Source: a virus
DNA: 45,049 bases
IMG/VR virus record: IMGVR_UViG_3300027659_000061
Span: 1-45,049 of that record
Direction: 5' to 3' (one strand)
Shown here: positions 30,175 through 38,239 of the stretch, one piece after another
Numbering within the stretch: position 1 is the stretch's first letter
Layout: each line of letters begins with the position of its first letter
Program-made: the position numbers and the translations under genes
The notes under the pieces: generated by a model
Told to the model about the DNA's origin: nothing
Database searches by the model: none
The model's input: only the letters and a program-made list of their open reading frames with translations

Positions 30175-30584
30175 AAACCCAACTACTGAGGGAAGAAGGC
30201 GCCGAGTCCTGCGCCTATCAAGACTCGCTAGGGTTCTGGACCATCGGCGTGGGCCGGCTGATTGACTCGCGCAAGGGCGGCGGGTTGTCAAACGATGAGA
30301 TTGACTTTCTTCTTGAAAACGACATCAAACGCAATTACGAGGCGGTGCTGGCTGCTCTACCGTGGATGGAGAAACTCAACGATGCCCGCCAGGCCGTGCT
30401 CATTGGCATGGCCTTTCAGATGGGCTTGAAGGGTTTGCTTCAGTTCAAACGGACGCTGGGCAGCATCGAGGACGGCCACTACAACGAGGCCGCCGCCGAG
30501 ATGCTGGACAGCGCCTGGGCCAAGCAGACCTTTGGTCGGGCGGCCCGCATGGCCAAGCAGATGGAGACGGGCGAATGGCACTAG
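30165..30584 (+). CDS. Endolysin, T4-type lysozyme (GH24)
   Basis: The 139-residue product starts at GTG (30165), eight bases after GGGGAG. With this start the catalytic residues fall at E11, D20 and T26, exactly the T4 lysozyme numbering (EEGAES, YQDSLGFWTIGVG). The body has the expected AFQMGLKGLLQF and AWAKQTFGRAARMA segments. It cleaves the glycan backbone of peptidoglycan. There is no signal or SAR sequence, so it needs the holin encoded next. It overlaps that gene by ten bases. Confidence 0.92.
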   Translation: MDLKTQLLREEGAESCAYQDSLGFWTIGVGRLIDSRKGGGLSNDEIDFLLENDIKRNYEAVLAALPWMEKLNDARQAVLIGMAFQMGLKGLLQFKRTLGSIEDGHYNEAAAEMLDSAWAKQTFGRAARMAKQMETGEWH

Positions 30585-30943
30585 ATCCACTCACCGCTGC
30601 GCTGGACGCAGGCAAGACGATCATCGACAAGATATGGCCCGATGCTGGTGAGTCCGAGCGCCAGAAGGTGCAAATGGCACTGGCCATTTACGCCGGCCAG
30701 GTTGAGATCGTCAAGGCCGAGGCGCAGTCAGAGCATTGGATTGTGGCGGCCTGGCGACCAGTCCTGATGTTGACCTTCGGCGGGTTGATTGTTGCCCGTT
30801 GGCTGGGCTGGTCTGCGCCCAACATCACAGAAGCAGAGATTCTGAAACTCTGGAGCATCGTGGAGTTCGGTCTTGGCGGCTACGTTGTTGGGCGCAGCGT
30901 TGAGAAGATTGTGCCTGCTATAGCTGGAGCATTGAAGAAATGA
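30575..30943 (+). CDS. Holin, 3TM-like phage holin family
   Basis: The ATG lies ten bases inside the lysozyme end. The 122-residue product has an amphipathic N-terminal part (AALDAGKTIIDKIWPDAGES, then QKVQMALAIYAGQVEIVKAE) and two hydrophobic helices at about 57-78 (WIVAAWRPVLMLTFGGLIVA) and 92-107, followed by GRSVEKI. The WRP-containing helix and the C-terminal GGYVVGRS are typical of the 3TM holin family. It would form the membrane holes that release lysozyme. Its position next to the endolysin supports the call. Confidence 0.85.
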   Translation: MALDPLTAALDAGKTIIDKIWPDAGESERQKVQMALAIYAGQVEIVKAEAQSEHWIVAAWRPVLMLTFGGLIVARWLGWSAPNITEAEILKLWSIVEFGLGGYVVGRSVEKIVPAIAGALKK

Positions 30944-31164
30944 ACGAACGAATAAGAATATTTATGGAAGGCTGCTTCGACGTTACGGTAGACCACCGAG
31001 GGCGGGAGGACTTCTCGACTGACTACGCCGGCATTGAGCGATTCTCTGATTTGATTATCCGGGAGTGCGCCGAGTTGAGCACCGGCTATACCGGCAACGT
31101 GAAGCTGTTAATAATGAACCATTTCGGGATGGAGCTTGATGCGCTGGCAAAGGGCAAGAAATGA
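30940..31164 (+). CDS. Hypothetical protein, 74 residues
   Basis: The ATG overlaps the holin stop (ATGA). The product starts MNERIRIFMEGCFDVTVDHR and ends in NHFGMELDALAKGKK, a small alpha-beta protein. It is the first of six accessory genes chained by overlaps up to 32452. The function is unknown. Confidence 0.65.
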   Translation: MNERIRIFMEGCFDVTVDHRGREDFSTDYAGIERFSDLIIRECAELSTGYTGNVKLLIMNHFGMELDALAKGKK

Positions 31165-31376
31165 ATGAACCTTACGCTTGGCAAGCCGTGGGCGGTACGA
31201 TCTGGAACCATAAAACCAGCGAAGATGACAGACCACTTTATGCAAAGCCGTTTGAATGGCAGGGGCTGACAGATGCTGATGTACATGAACTCACAAAGGA
31301 TGTGATTGCTTTTAGGAGTGATGTTGTGAAGTTTATTAGAGAAGCAGAAGCAAAACTACGCGAGAAGAACACATGA
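31161..31376 (+). CDS. Hypothetical protein, 71 residues
   Basis: The start overlaps the previous stop by four bases, as does the end with the next start. It begins MNEPYAWQAVGGTIWNHKTS and has a C-terminal charged helix (FIREAEAKLREKNT). I do not recognise it. Confidence 0.62.
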   Translation: MNEPYAWQAVGGTIWNHKTSEDDRPLYAKPFEWQGLTDADVHELTKDVIAFRSDVVKFIREAEAKLREKNT

Positions 31377-31573
31377 CTGAAACCGAAAGAAACCTAGACC
31401 TACTGTTAGGCGATGCCCTAGCAGAGAACGAGCGCCTCAAGCGCGAACTCAAGTACCAAGACGCCAGAGACGGCCACATTGGCACGCACGGCCCCGACTG
31501 CTGGAGCTACGGCCCCAAGCACTACGACTGCGCCCTTAGACACATCAACTCAATGACGGACGACGGAAAATGA
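31373..31573 (+). CDS. Hypothetical protein, 66 residues
   Basis: It starts with a charged, heptad-like helix (TERNLDLLLGDALAENERLK) that could form a coiled coil, followed by a His/Cys-containing tail (HGPDCWSYGPKHYDCALRHI) that might bind metal. It is chained by four-base overlaps to both neighbours. The function is unknown. Confidence 0.65.
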   Translation: MTETERNLDLLLGDALAENERLKRELKYQDARDGHIGTHGPDCWSYGPKHYDCALRHINSMTDDGK

Positions 31574-31848
31574 CATACAAACAAGCTGCACCACCACCGC
31601 TGTACACCACTGATTCCGACGGCGGATACACCAAAGAGGTGCAGGATAACGTAAACAACCCACCACACTACAAGCAAGGCAAAATTGAGTGCATCGAAGC
31701 GATCCAGTCTGCGCTGACCGAGGAAGAGTTCCGTGGCTACTGCAAAGGCAACGCGCTCAAATACATCTGGAGGGAACGGCACAAGGGCGGCACCGAATCT
31801 CTGGAAAAAGCGGCGTGGTACTTAGAATATGTGGCGCAGTGTGTATGA
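31570..31848 (+). CDS. DUF3310 (SaV-like) protein
   Basis: The 92-residue product has the DUF3310 signature: NNPPHYKQGKIECIEAIQSA, then FRGYCKGNALKYIWR and a closing KAAWYLEYV helix. These proteins are common in phages. The T7 gp1.7 nucleotide kinase carries a related domain, so a role in nucleotide metabolism is possible, but short members are uncharacterised. It overlaps the next start (ATGA). Confidence 0.88.
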   Translation: MTYKQAAPPPLYTTDSDGGYTKEVQDNVNNPPHYKQGKIECIEAIQSALTEEEFRGYCKGNALKYIWRERHKGGTESLEKAAWYLEYVAQCV

Positions 31849-32255
31849 TGCACCCTGACACCGAGCTGCTGATGCACCTGGCATCCAATCTGGTACGCGA
31901 GTACCCCAACGGCGTGAGCACGGTTGACATGCACCTGCGCATGGCGATCTCGCTAGACAAGACCCGCAAGATTCTGTGCTTCGCCCGCAAGGCGCGACTG
32001 CTGGGCGTGGCTGGCTCCGGCGTTACTGCTCGATGGGCATCGCCTGAGCGAGCGGCAGAGCTAGACGCCGGTCGATGGACCAAGCGCAAGTTGCAGCACA
32101 AAGCCTGCCGAGACCGCAGAACGGCGAGGCTCGCCGCCCGCCAGGCCGCATCTGAACTGGCGCCGCGTCGGGTGGCCAAGCCATTCAAACTTCATGCGCC
32201 CAACAGCGTGTGGCAACTAGCGGAGTTCCCATGCGACCCACCAAAGCGGCGATAG
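31845..32255 (+). CDS. Winged-helix-like basic protein
   Basis: I start at the first of two ATGs overlapping the DUF3310 stop. The 136-residue product begins with a helical region, TELLMHLASNLVREYPNGVS, followed by DMHLRMAISLDKTRKILCFA, which reads as a winged helix-turn-helix. It continues as a very basic Arg/Ala-rich chain. It may bind DNA and regulate the end of this arm. No family is recognised. Confidence 0.62.
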   Translation: MMHPDTELLMHLASNLVREYPNGVSTVDMHLRMAISLDKTRKILCFARKARLLGVAGSGVTARWASPERAAELDAGRWTKRKLQHKACRDRRTARLAARQAASELAPRRVAKPFKLHAPNSVWQLAEFPCDPPKRR

Positions 32256-32452
32256 ACGCGATCCGCGAAGCCTACATGGCTGACGTCCTGACGATCCGAG
32301 CGCACATCCTGGCGATCAATGACCCCTATTTAGAGGATGCCTGGGCCGGGATCGAGACGTTCGCCGCCGTGGCGTTGCGGGTGATGGCGAAGACCAACCC
32401 TAGCAAGCTGCGCAGCGAGATGGTGACCGTGGGTATCTCGGCGTTGCTATGA
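32231..32452 (+). CDS. Hypothetical helical protein, 73 residues
   Basis: The ATG follows GCGGAG. The protein (MRPTKAAIDAIREAYMADVL start) appears to be all helix. It overlaps the previous gene by 25 bases, and its stop overlaps the stop of the opposite-strand gene at 32447 by six bases. It is the last gene of the rightward arm. No terminator can fit between the converging genes. Confidence 0.6.
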   Translation: MRPTKAAIDAIREAYMADVLTIRAHILAINDPYLEDAWAGIETFAAVALRVMAKTNPSKLRSEMVTVGISALL

Positions 32453-32683
32453 CCTGTCGACTTTGCCGTCGAGCTTGTCAAATATCCGCCCCAGCAGGTC
32501 GCGTATCTCTTTCAGGTCCGAGCGGTAATCGTCGCGGGTGACGTAGGTCTTGGGTAGCTCGACCGATAGGCGGGTCAGGTCGGACTTCAATTCTTTGACC
32601 GCTGACCACAACTCCCTAGCGAACCACCCGGTGACGGCGCAAGCGGTAGCCAGGCCAATGTCGATCAGGTGTTGCGAATCCAT
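32447..32683 (-). CDS. Small membrane-anchored coiled-coil protein
   Basis: The 78-residue product has one hydrophobic segment (LIDIGLATACAVTGWFARE) at the N-terminus and then a charged helical part (LWSAVKELKSDLTRLSVELP, YRSDLKEIRDLLGRIFDKLD). The layout of membrane anchor plus coiled coil resembles inner-membrane spanins, but no outer partner is visible. It is the last gene of the leftward arm and overlaps the converging gene by six bases. Confidence 0.6.
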   Translation of the reverse strand: MDSQHLIDIGLATACAVTGWFARELWSAVKELKSDLTRLSVELPKTYVTRDDYRSDLKEIRDLLGRIFDKLDGKVDRS

Positions 32684-32952
32684 CAGATCATCCTAGCAAG
32701 GAGTGGCACGGCGCCCCCGGCGCAGGTTGCTAGGGCATCAAACCATTCTACGCCATGGGTGGGTGTTAGGCCGGCCCTGATGGCTCGCTGGTTGGAGAGC
32801 CAGTCAAGCACCTCCTTGCCCACTGCTGCGGCCACCACGAGGCCGTAGGCTACGTCAGGGCGGCGTAGGATGGCCAGCGCCAGCAAGAAGATGATCGCGC
32901 CGTAGATGGCGTGGTTGGCCTTATCTTGCGGGAGCGAGGGCATTCCCATCAC
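32683..32952 (-). CDS. Membrane protein, possible second holin or lysis factor
   Basis: The 89-residue product reads LPQDKANHAIYGAIIFLLAL, then an amphipathic LSNQRAIRAGLTPTHGVEWF loop and a last hydrophobic helix (DALATCAGGAVPLLARMI). Two or three membrane helices are likely. The DKANH and GVEWFD blocks are typical of small phage membrane proteins often found with late genes. Its place beside the coiled-coil membrane protein suggests a lysis accessory role. Confidence 0.65.
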   Translation of the reverse strand: MMGMPSLPQDKANHAIYGAIIFLLALAILRRPDVAYGLVVAAAVGKEVLDWLSNQRAIRAGLTPTHGVEWFDALATCAGGAVPLLARMI

Positions 32953-34349
32953 GGACCAGAGTTCGGGAACGCAGCAGTCGGCGGGGTGAACGTGGTCGTG
33001 TACCGGGCTATGCCCTTGGTGACTCGTAGGTCGTCTATGTAGCCTGGGAAGAAGTTTGTGCCTGGATTGTATGAATCCATGCCAATAAAAGGCCTAAGAC
33101 TTGCGTTTAGGTACACATTTGAATCGGTGTACGTTGAGCCAGTTTGTGTCCCATTAAGGAACATTTTTGTGCTAGTGCCGCTTCTTGCAACTGCAACGTG
33201 ATACCAAGTGTTTGTGCTTAACGTTGCTCCAGAAATTACAGCTATTCCGTTTGTGGTAAACAATACCTGTCCAAATAGTAAAAATATTGATGGGTAAAAC
33301 CCATTTACCGCATTTGGATATGACCCATACAGTGTTGAAGCTCCAGCTACGCTAGTGGTATAAACCCACATCTCAATAGTGAAGTCACCAGACCCAAAAG
33401 CAAATGCGGCTTGGTTGGCTGGGCTTGTGTTTAGGTAATCCGTAGTTCCGTTAAGTGCTACAGACCCCGTACCGTACTTGAACACACTAGTACTGATCTG
33501 CGCATTAGCCACCGTCTCAAGGTTATTGAGCATGGCGTTGTCGTAGATCGCCCCGTTGCTCATGCCCAGCAGAAGCGAAGTGTTCGTGACTGCGGTCAGT
33601 GGCGCTGTGGGGGGAGTGAACGTCGTACCGCTGGGGTAGAGGCAGGTGCCGTTGACTAGACGGAAGTTGGAGATGTAACCTGTCATAAGTTGGGATGCGT
33701 TATACGCGCCGCCACAACCAATTCCTAAAACGTCTGTGGAGTCCCTTACTGTGAACCCAGTAACACTTACACTTCCTGTTTGAACCCCATTGATATACTG
33801 CCTATTTGTGTTGCCATCCCTAACTAACGCAACATGATACCAAGTGTCAATTAATATAGCTCCAACCGTGCTGTTTATAGTTTTATACGCGGAACTAGAG
33901 TCTTGTACAGCAGTAGTAAGTCTGCCTGTTGTATTCATTGTAAAACTAAATGACAGCACACTAGCCGCAGAATTCATTTGCGCAGAAAATACAGGCGAAT
34001 TTGCTAGCGTAGTAAAGTTTACCCAGCACTCAATAGTAAAGTCATTAGTCCCCAACGTAAACGCCGTACTATCAGGAACAGTAAGATAATCCCCCGTCCC
34101 ATCAAAGTACCCAGACCCACCGTTAGTAGCAACAACGTAGGGGTAGGTAGAGACGAACGGATTGAACGAGCCTTGGGTCGTGTTACCGTTGCGGGTGACG
34201 GTGAAGTTGTTGGTGCTACCGTCTAGGAACGTGTTGTTCTGGGCGGCGTTGGTCCCATCACCGTGCAGGAGCATGGAGACGTTGGCCCAGTAGGGGTCTT
34301 TGGCTTCGGAGACGCCGCCTGTCAGGAACGAGTTCAGTGCTGCAAACAT
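32949..34349 (-). CDS. LamG-type (concanavalin-like) appendage protein
   Basis: I start at the ATG at 34349 (TAATG overlap with the upstream gene); an in-frame TTG four codons earlier is less likely. The 466-residue product contains two repeats of a LamG/laminin-like jelly roll: about 85-235 with GTNDFTIECWVNFTTLA and TWYHVALVRDGNTNRQYING, and about 305-455 with GSGDFTIEMWVYTT and TWYHVAVARSG. Such domains bind sugars. It is probably a virion appendage for host-surface binding. The DNA is AT-richer than that of core genes. Confidence 0.8.
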   Translation of the reverse strand: MFAALNSFLTGGVSEAKDPYWANVSMLLHGDGTNAAQNNTFLDGSTNNFTVTRNGNTTQGSFNPFVSTYPYVVATNGGSGYFDGTGDYLTVPDSTAFTLGTNDFTIECWVNFTTLANSPVFSAQMNSAASVLSFSFTMNTTGRLTTAVQDSSSAYKTINSTVGAILIDTWYHVALVRDGNTNRQYINGVQTGSVSVTGFTVRDSTDVLGIGCGGAYNASQLMTGYISNFRLVNGTCLYPSGTTFTPPTAPLTAVTNTSLLLGMSNGAIYDNAMLNNLETVANAQISTSVFKYGTGSVALNGTTDYLNTSPANQAAFAFGSGDFTIEMWVYTTSVAGASTLYGSYPNAVNGFYPSIFLLFGQVLFTTNGIAVISGATLSTNTWYHVAVARSGTSTKMFLNGTQTGSTYTDSNVYLNASLRPFIGMDSYNPGTNFFPGYIDDLRVTKGIARYTTTFTPPTAAFPNSGP

Positions 34350-34645
34350 TATGCCCCCCAAGGCATTCCAGCAGCCTGAGTAGGAGCCGCCAACAGATCA
34401 AGCGTGACTTGCAGATTGGCCTCGGTGTCGGGCGCGGCTTCCTTGATCCAGCCCAGCACGATCTCTTCGGTCAGGTCTTCGTAGGGGATGATCGGCTTGT
34501 CAGGGTCTTGAGTCCAGCAAGCTGCGCTGGTCATGCCTGTGGTGTTCACACCGTCACTGGCCGAGCAACCAAACGTAGCCTGAATGACAAACCCATCCGC
34601 AGTAAGCCGCTCTAGGTTGGAAATGCTCCAGATGTAATCGGTCAT
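34349..34645 (-). CDS. Small tail-associated protein
   Basis: The 98-residue product begins MTDYIWSISNLERLTADGFV and has VPYEELTEEVV-like residues, here IPYEDLTEEIVLGWI. This segment is common in small phage proteins located among fibre genes, and I know it without a function. It overlaps both neighbours by a few bases. It may be a fibre chaperone or connector. Confidence 0.68.
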   Translation of the reverse strand: MTDYIWSISNLERLTADGFVIQATFGCSASDGVNTTGMTSAACWTQDPDKPIIPYEDLTEEIVLGWIKEAAPDTEANLQVTLDLLAAPTQAAGMPWGA

Positions 34646-35604
34646 GGTGTGTACCCTTGTGAATATGAGCCGTACCAGTTTGTGCCGTCAGCAACAAACG
34701 TCAGAATGTCCATCTTGCCCACGGTGGCTGTGATGGTTGGTGCGCCGGAGGCATTAAACTTCACGCCAGTGAATGTTGCCGTGGTGGCAGTGCCAGATGC
34801 TGGTTGCTTGAGCAGCAAGATGAATGACTTACCCGCTGTGGCCGTGGGCATGGTGAACGTGCATGCCGTAGCAGAAGTCAGCGTGGCAGTCAGTACAGTA
34901 CCGGCAGTGATCGCCAGGGTTGCTGAGGCTCCCACTGTGCCACTGGCTACTATGGTTTCGGTGTATGCAGATACCGTCAAAGAGCCCGTGTAGGAGATGA
35001 CCCCCGAGCTATCAATCCGCATCCGCTCAGCACTACCCGCAGCAATAATCACAGTATCGCTAAGGCCAGCAGTCCCGGCAACTGATCCTATGATTGTGTT
35101 GTTGCTGCCTGTGGTTAAGCTAGGGCCTGCGTAAGTCCCTATGGCTATATTATTTGAACCGGTATTACTATATAAGGAGTTAAGCCCAATTCCAACATTG
35201 TTATTGCCAGCAATGTTTGCTTGAAGGGAGCCACCACCAATAGCTGTATTATTTAACCCCGCAGCGTTTACAAATAATGCGTAAGATCCAACTGCTACGT
35301 TGTACCCCCCACTTAAACTACCACTAGCCAACGCCCCATTACCAACCGCAGTATTCCCAGCAACAGCATTAGCCCCCTTCCCAACGGTCAGGCCTTGGAT
35401 CACTGCGCCGCCAGTCAGTGTCGAGACGCCTGTTACACCAAGGGTTGTGGTCGAGGTGAGGCTCAACGCACTCACCGCCCGCCCAGCAGTCAGGTTGGCC
35501 ACCGAGACTTGCTTGGTGGTCGAGCTCTGGACAATCGGCAAGACCTCCGTGCCCGCTAGGGGCGTGGTACTTGCCGGGAGGGCACTGATTTTTGAGTCAG
35601 CCAT
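34642..35604 (-). CDS. Fibre-like protein with YadA-type head repeats
   Basis: The 320-residue product starts with the KISALPAST ... GTEVLPIVQSS N-terminal motif and KQVSVANLT. Residues about 75-190 carry repeats like NTAVGNGALASGS, NTAIGGGSLQAN and NIAIGTYAG. This is the trimeric-adhesin (YadA head) pattern that forms a left-handed roll. The C-terminus (about 205-320) is a beta-rich domain with FTMPTATAGKSFILLL and ILTFVADGTNWYGS. It is probably a trimeric fibre bound to the virion by its N-terminus. Its first 28 codons recur at 1-86. Confidence 0.78.
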   Translation of the reverse strand: MADSKISALPASTTPLAGTEVLPIVQSSTTKQVSVANLTAGRAVSALSLTSTTTLGVTGVSTLTGGAVIQGLTVGKGANAVAGNTAVGNGALASGSLSGGYNVAVGSYALFVNAAGLNNTAIGGGSLQANIAGNNNVGIGLNSLYSNTGSNNIAIGTYAGPSLTTGSNNTIIGSVAGTAGLSDTVIIAAGSAERMRIDSSGVISYTGSLTVSAYTETIVASGTVGASATLAITAGTVLTATLTSATACTFTMPTATAGKSFILLLKQPASGTATTATFTGVKFNASGAPTITATVGKMDILTFVADGTNWYGSYSQGYTP

Positions 35605-35645
35605 TTTGCTTGTTCCTTTGCTTTATGATACACGAACAGAGTTGA
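35519..35645. repeat. 127-bp exact direct repeat, second copy
   Basis: This segment is identical to 1-127. Here it contains the start of the complete fibre-like gene and the last 23 bases of the other tailspike's coding region, including its stop at 35625-35623. In the first copy the tailspike stops a little earlier, at 132-130. The distance between the copies gives a unit of 35518 bases. Confidence 0.95.
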
Positions 35646-38226
35646 TGCGAGCGTTGATGGCTGTCCCAGCCGTCTCTTGCAGTACAGACACTAGGCGCAA
35701 CTCAATCCGGTCTGTGGCAGCAAGTGTTGCGCCTGTGACCGTAAACACATTGTCCGTTGCTGCGTTGGTCAATGTGATGGCTGCCGACCCCAGGTTAGAC
35801 CCATGAGCGCCAGTTGAGTCGTTGATTCTGTACGCTGTGAGCGTAAGCGTTTTGGTGCCTGCTGTGCCTGCTCCGCTGTAGTAGGCATTGGCTGTAACGC
35901 TAAGGTCGCGGCCCGAAAAGTACCCGTTGCCAGGCTGATATTCCCAGATGACGGTGGATGTAATGGTGGCGCTGAGTGCGTTGGCAGCAAGCAGAAACGT
36001 TGAAGTACCCGGCGTGTTGCTGATGCCAAAAGTAGTGGCCGAAGAGCTGGCTGTAGCCACAGACCCATCGGCGTTGCGAGCCGAGGTCAGCGCCAGATTG
36101 GAGGCCGGGGAGATGCCCGATGCAACTGGCTTGATTGCCCAAGTGTCAAGCACGTAGCCGGTTGTGCCGGCATACCCATAGACCCAAACGGATACAGGCC
36201 CGTTGGGGGCGGTGAACGTTGTGCTTGAGGTAGCACTTAGAACCCAAGTCCCGGTGGTTATGGTTGTTGAGCCACCGTTGTATCCGTTGCGGATGTATAG
36301 GCCGCCAGCAGTGTTGCCGGTTGCACCAGTAGCGAAAAATGTTACCTTGTACTCGGCCCCAGGAGTAAGGCCTGGAAGGTTGATGTAAACATCAGAGTTG
36401 TTAACTGGCGATCCCGTGAGGGTGATTACGCCAGCAACCGCTGTTACCGTGCCTGTATTGCCAGTAATGAGGCCAACGTTGTCATCGTTGTAGAAGTCAT
36501 TTACAAACTTTTCTGAAACAGTGTCCATGCTGAGGAAGCCAGGAAGGACGCCTTCAAACAAGCCAACGCTGTCTAGATAGAATATTTCACCAACATCCGA
36601 CCCATCGGCAGCGCCAGCGTAGACGGTAACCGTCAGTTTTGTGTGCGTGAGAGGAATGGTGAGCGTAGAGATGACCCACTGCCATCCACCATCACACACG
36701 GCGCCACGAGGGTAGCTGGTAAAGCTAGACGAAGAGGTAACGTTATCCGTGGACGTAATGTCCAGGCGACCCCCGAGCAAGCCAAGCCCGGTCTGGGTCC
36801 AGACTCGCGCTATTGCGGTGACGGTTTTTCCCACCAAGTGTGGAAGGGCAAGGCTTGCATCGGTCGTAATGACCGGACTTGCTCCAGCGCCAATTGTGAT
36901 CTGCGCAGAGTAAAGCGACCCATCGGTTACGCTCACATTTTTTGTGGGAACGCAATTGGTAAACGTCCAGCCGGAAGGGTTGCTGCCTGTGTCCCAGGTT
37001 ATAAAACGAGGGTTGTAGATGTAATTGGTTGGCGTCTGCGACAGCGGGTTGACGCCTTGTGGGCCAAAGTTCGTGTAGCGCGGAGGCTCGGCCATGACGC
37101 GCTGGACCTCTTCGCACCAGACTTGGCTGCCCAGGGCGCTTGGGTGTGTCTCGTCTGTGTATAGCGCTGCCGGGTTTGGGTACGTCTCAAATGCGGTGTA
37201 TACATCGATGACGCCAGCACCGACCAGATCGGCAGTTTTGCGCCATGCGCTTGTGAGCCGTGCGGACTGGTTTGCTCCGGCAACGCTAGTGCGTGGGTTT
37301 TGCAGCGTAATGAACAACCCGGCAAGCGGGGCCATCAGCCTGCAATGGCTGGCGGCAATCACCCATTCTGGCAGCGCTTCCGCTTCAGTGGCGTTGGTGC
37401 CAATGTTGTGGCCGTAGTTGATGATGACCAGATCGTAATTGATCCCGGTCCAGATTAGGCTTTGCCGTCCTCCGTCCGTATAGAAGGTGTTGGTTCCGCT
37501 AACGCTGGCGTTGTCAATGAAGACTGTCTGCGCACCGCTGCCGGTGCTTATCGTAGTGTAGGCAGCCCATCCCGTAGTATCGTCATACAGGCGGTACTTG
37601 ATGGTGTGCGTGGTGAGCTCTGTGGCCAGCCATTGGGCGGTAAGGTACACCCATTCGGTGGTTTCATTTCCGGTAGAGTCGCCGGTGACAAACATGTAGA
37701 CGTTTGCTTGATTGGCGCGAGACTTCGCCCAGAAGTGCTGCGCCTGTGCCTGCGCCTGGCGTAGCTCTGCGGCCACCGTGTTCGCGGCAGAACTGTTCAG
37801 GTAATCGTACCCAACTTGTGCCGCCCCAGCGGATGAGTTTATTTCCTGCAGCTCAAAGCCTACCGTGTCAACCGGATATGTTTCTGTTGAAAAATAGGAA
37901 ACATCCCCGGCATTGATGACAAATCCATACCTTGCCGTAGATTCTGATGCGCTATATACCGCACTCCCCTTGGCGTTTTGAACCAAGATGCTGTAATCGC
38001 TGTCAACGTAAATTACTGCTGGCGTGCCTGAGTTGACAATGTAGCCGCCAGATGTGCGCAGTGGCTGCGCTGCTGTCTGCGTCAGCGCGGCGTCCCAATA
38101 GATGCTGATCGGGTTGGTCTGCGGAGCAAGATTGACCGCGCCGATCCAGATGTAGCCGTTGTCCAGCGGCTGGCCCGCCGTATCGGTGAAGATTGGGTAA
38201 GAGGGCTGGATTGAGAGTGCGGTCAT
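35623..38226 (-). CDS. Tailspike, SGNH-esterase type (variant B)
   Basis: The 867-residue product shares residues 1 to about 91 with the other spike (four substitutions seen), then differs completely. Residues about 170-380 form an SGNH/GDSL hydrolase with GDST (Ser184), GHN (Asn274) and DETHPS (Asp358, His361). Such phage spikes remove acyl groups from surface polysaccharides. Residues about 400-720 look like carbohydrate-binding jelly rolls, and the C-terminus is a beta domain ending RINSVRVS. Base composition matches the genome better than variant A does. It occupies the same locus as variant A, so the two are alternative alleles in my reading. Confidence 0.87.
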   Translation of the reverse strand: MTALSIQPSYPIFTDTAGQPLDNGYIWIGAVNLAPQTNPISIYWDAALTQTAAQPLRTSGGYIVNSGTPAVIYVDSDYSILVQNAKGSAVYSASESTARYGFVINAGDVSYFSTETYPVDTVGFELQEINSSAGAAQVGYDYLNSSAANTVAAELRQAQAQAQHFWAKSRANQANVYMFVTGDSTGNETTEWVYLTAQWLATELTTHTIKYRLYDDTTGWAAYTTISTGSGAQTVFIDNASVSGTNTFYTDGGRQSLIWTGINYDLVIINYGHNIGTNATEAEALPEWVIAASHCRLMAPLAGLFITLQNPRTSVAGANQSARLTSAWRKTADLVGAGVIDVYTAFETYPNPAALYTDETHPSALGSQVWCEEVQRVMAEPPRYTNFGPQGVNPLSQTPTNYIYNPRFITWDTGSNPSGWTFTNCVPTKNVSVTDGSLYSAQITIGAGASPVITTDASLALPHLVGKTVTAIARVWTQTGLGLLGGRLDITSTDNVTSSSSFTSYPRGAVCDGGWQWVISTLTIPLTHTKLTVTVYAGAADGSDVGEIFYLDSVGLFEGVLPGFLSMDTVSEKFVNDFYNDDNVGLITGNTGTVTAVAGVITLTGSPVNNSDVYINLPGLTPGAEYKVTFFATGATGNTAGGLYIRNGYNGGSTTITTGTWVLSATSSTTFTAPNGPVSVWVYGYAGTTGYVLDTWAIKPVASGISPASNLALTSARNADGSVATASSSATTFGISNTPGTSTFLLAANALSATITSTVIWEYQPGNGYFSGRDLSVTANAYYSGAGTAGTKTLTLTAYRINDSTGAHGSNLGSAAITLTNAATDNVFTVTGATLAATDRIELRLVSVLQETAGTAINARINSVRVS

Positions 38227-38239
38227 TTATTCAAGTTCC

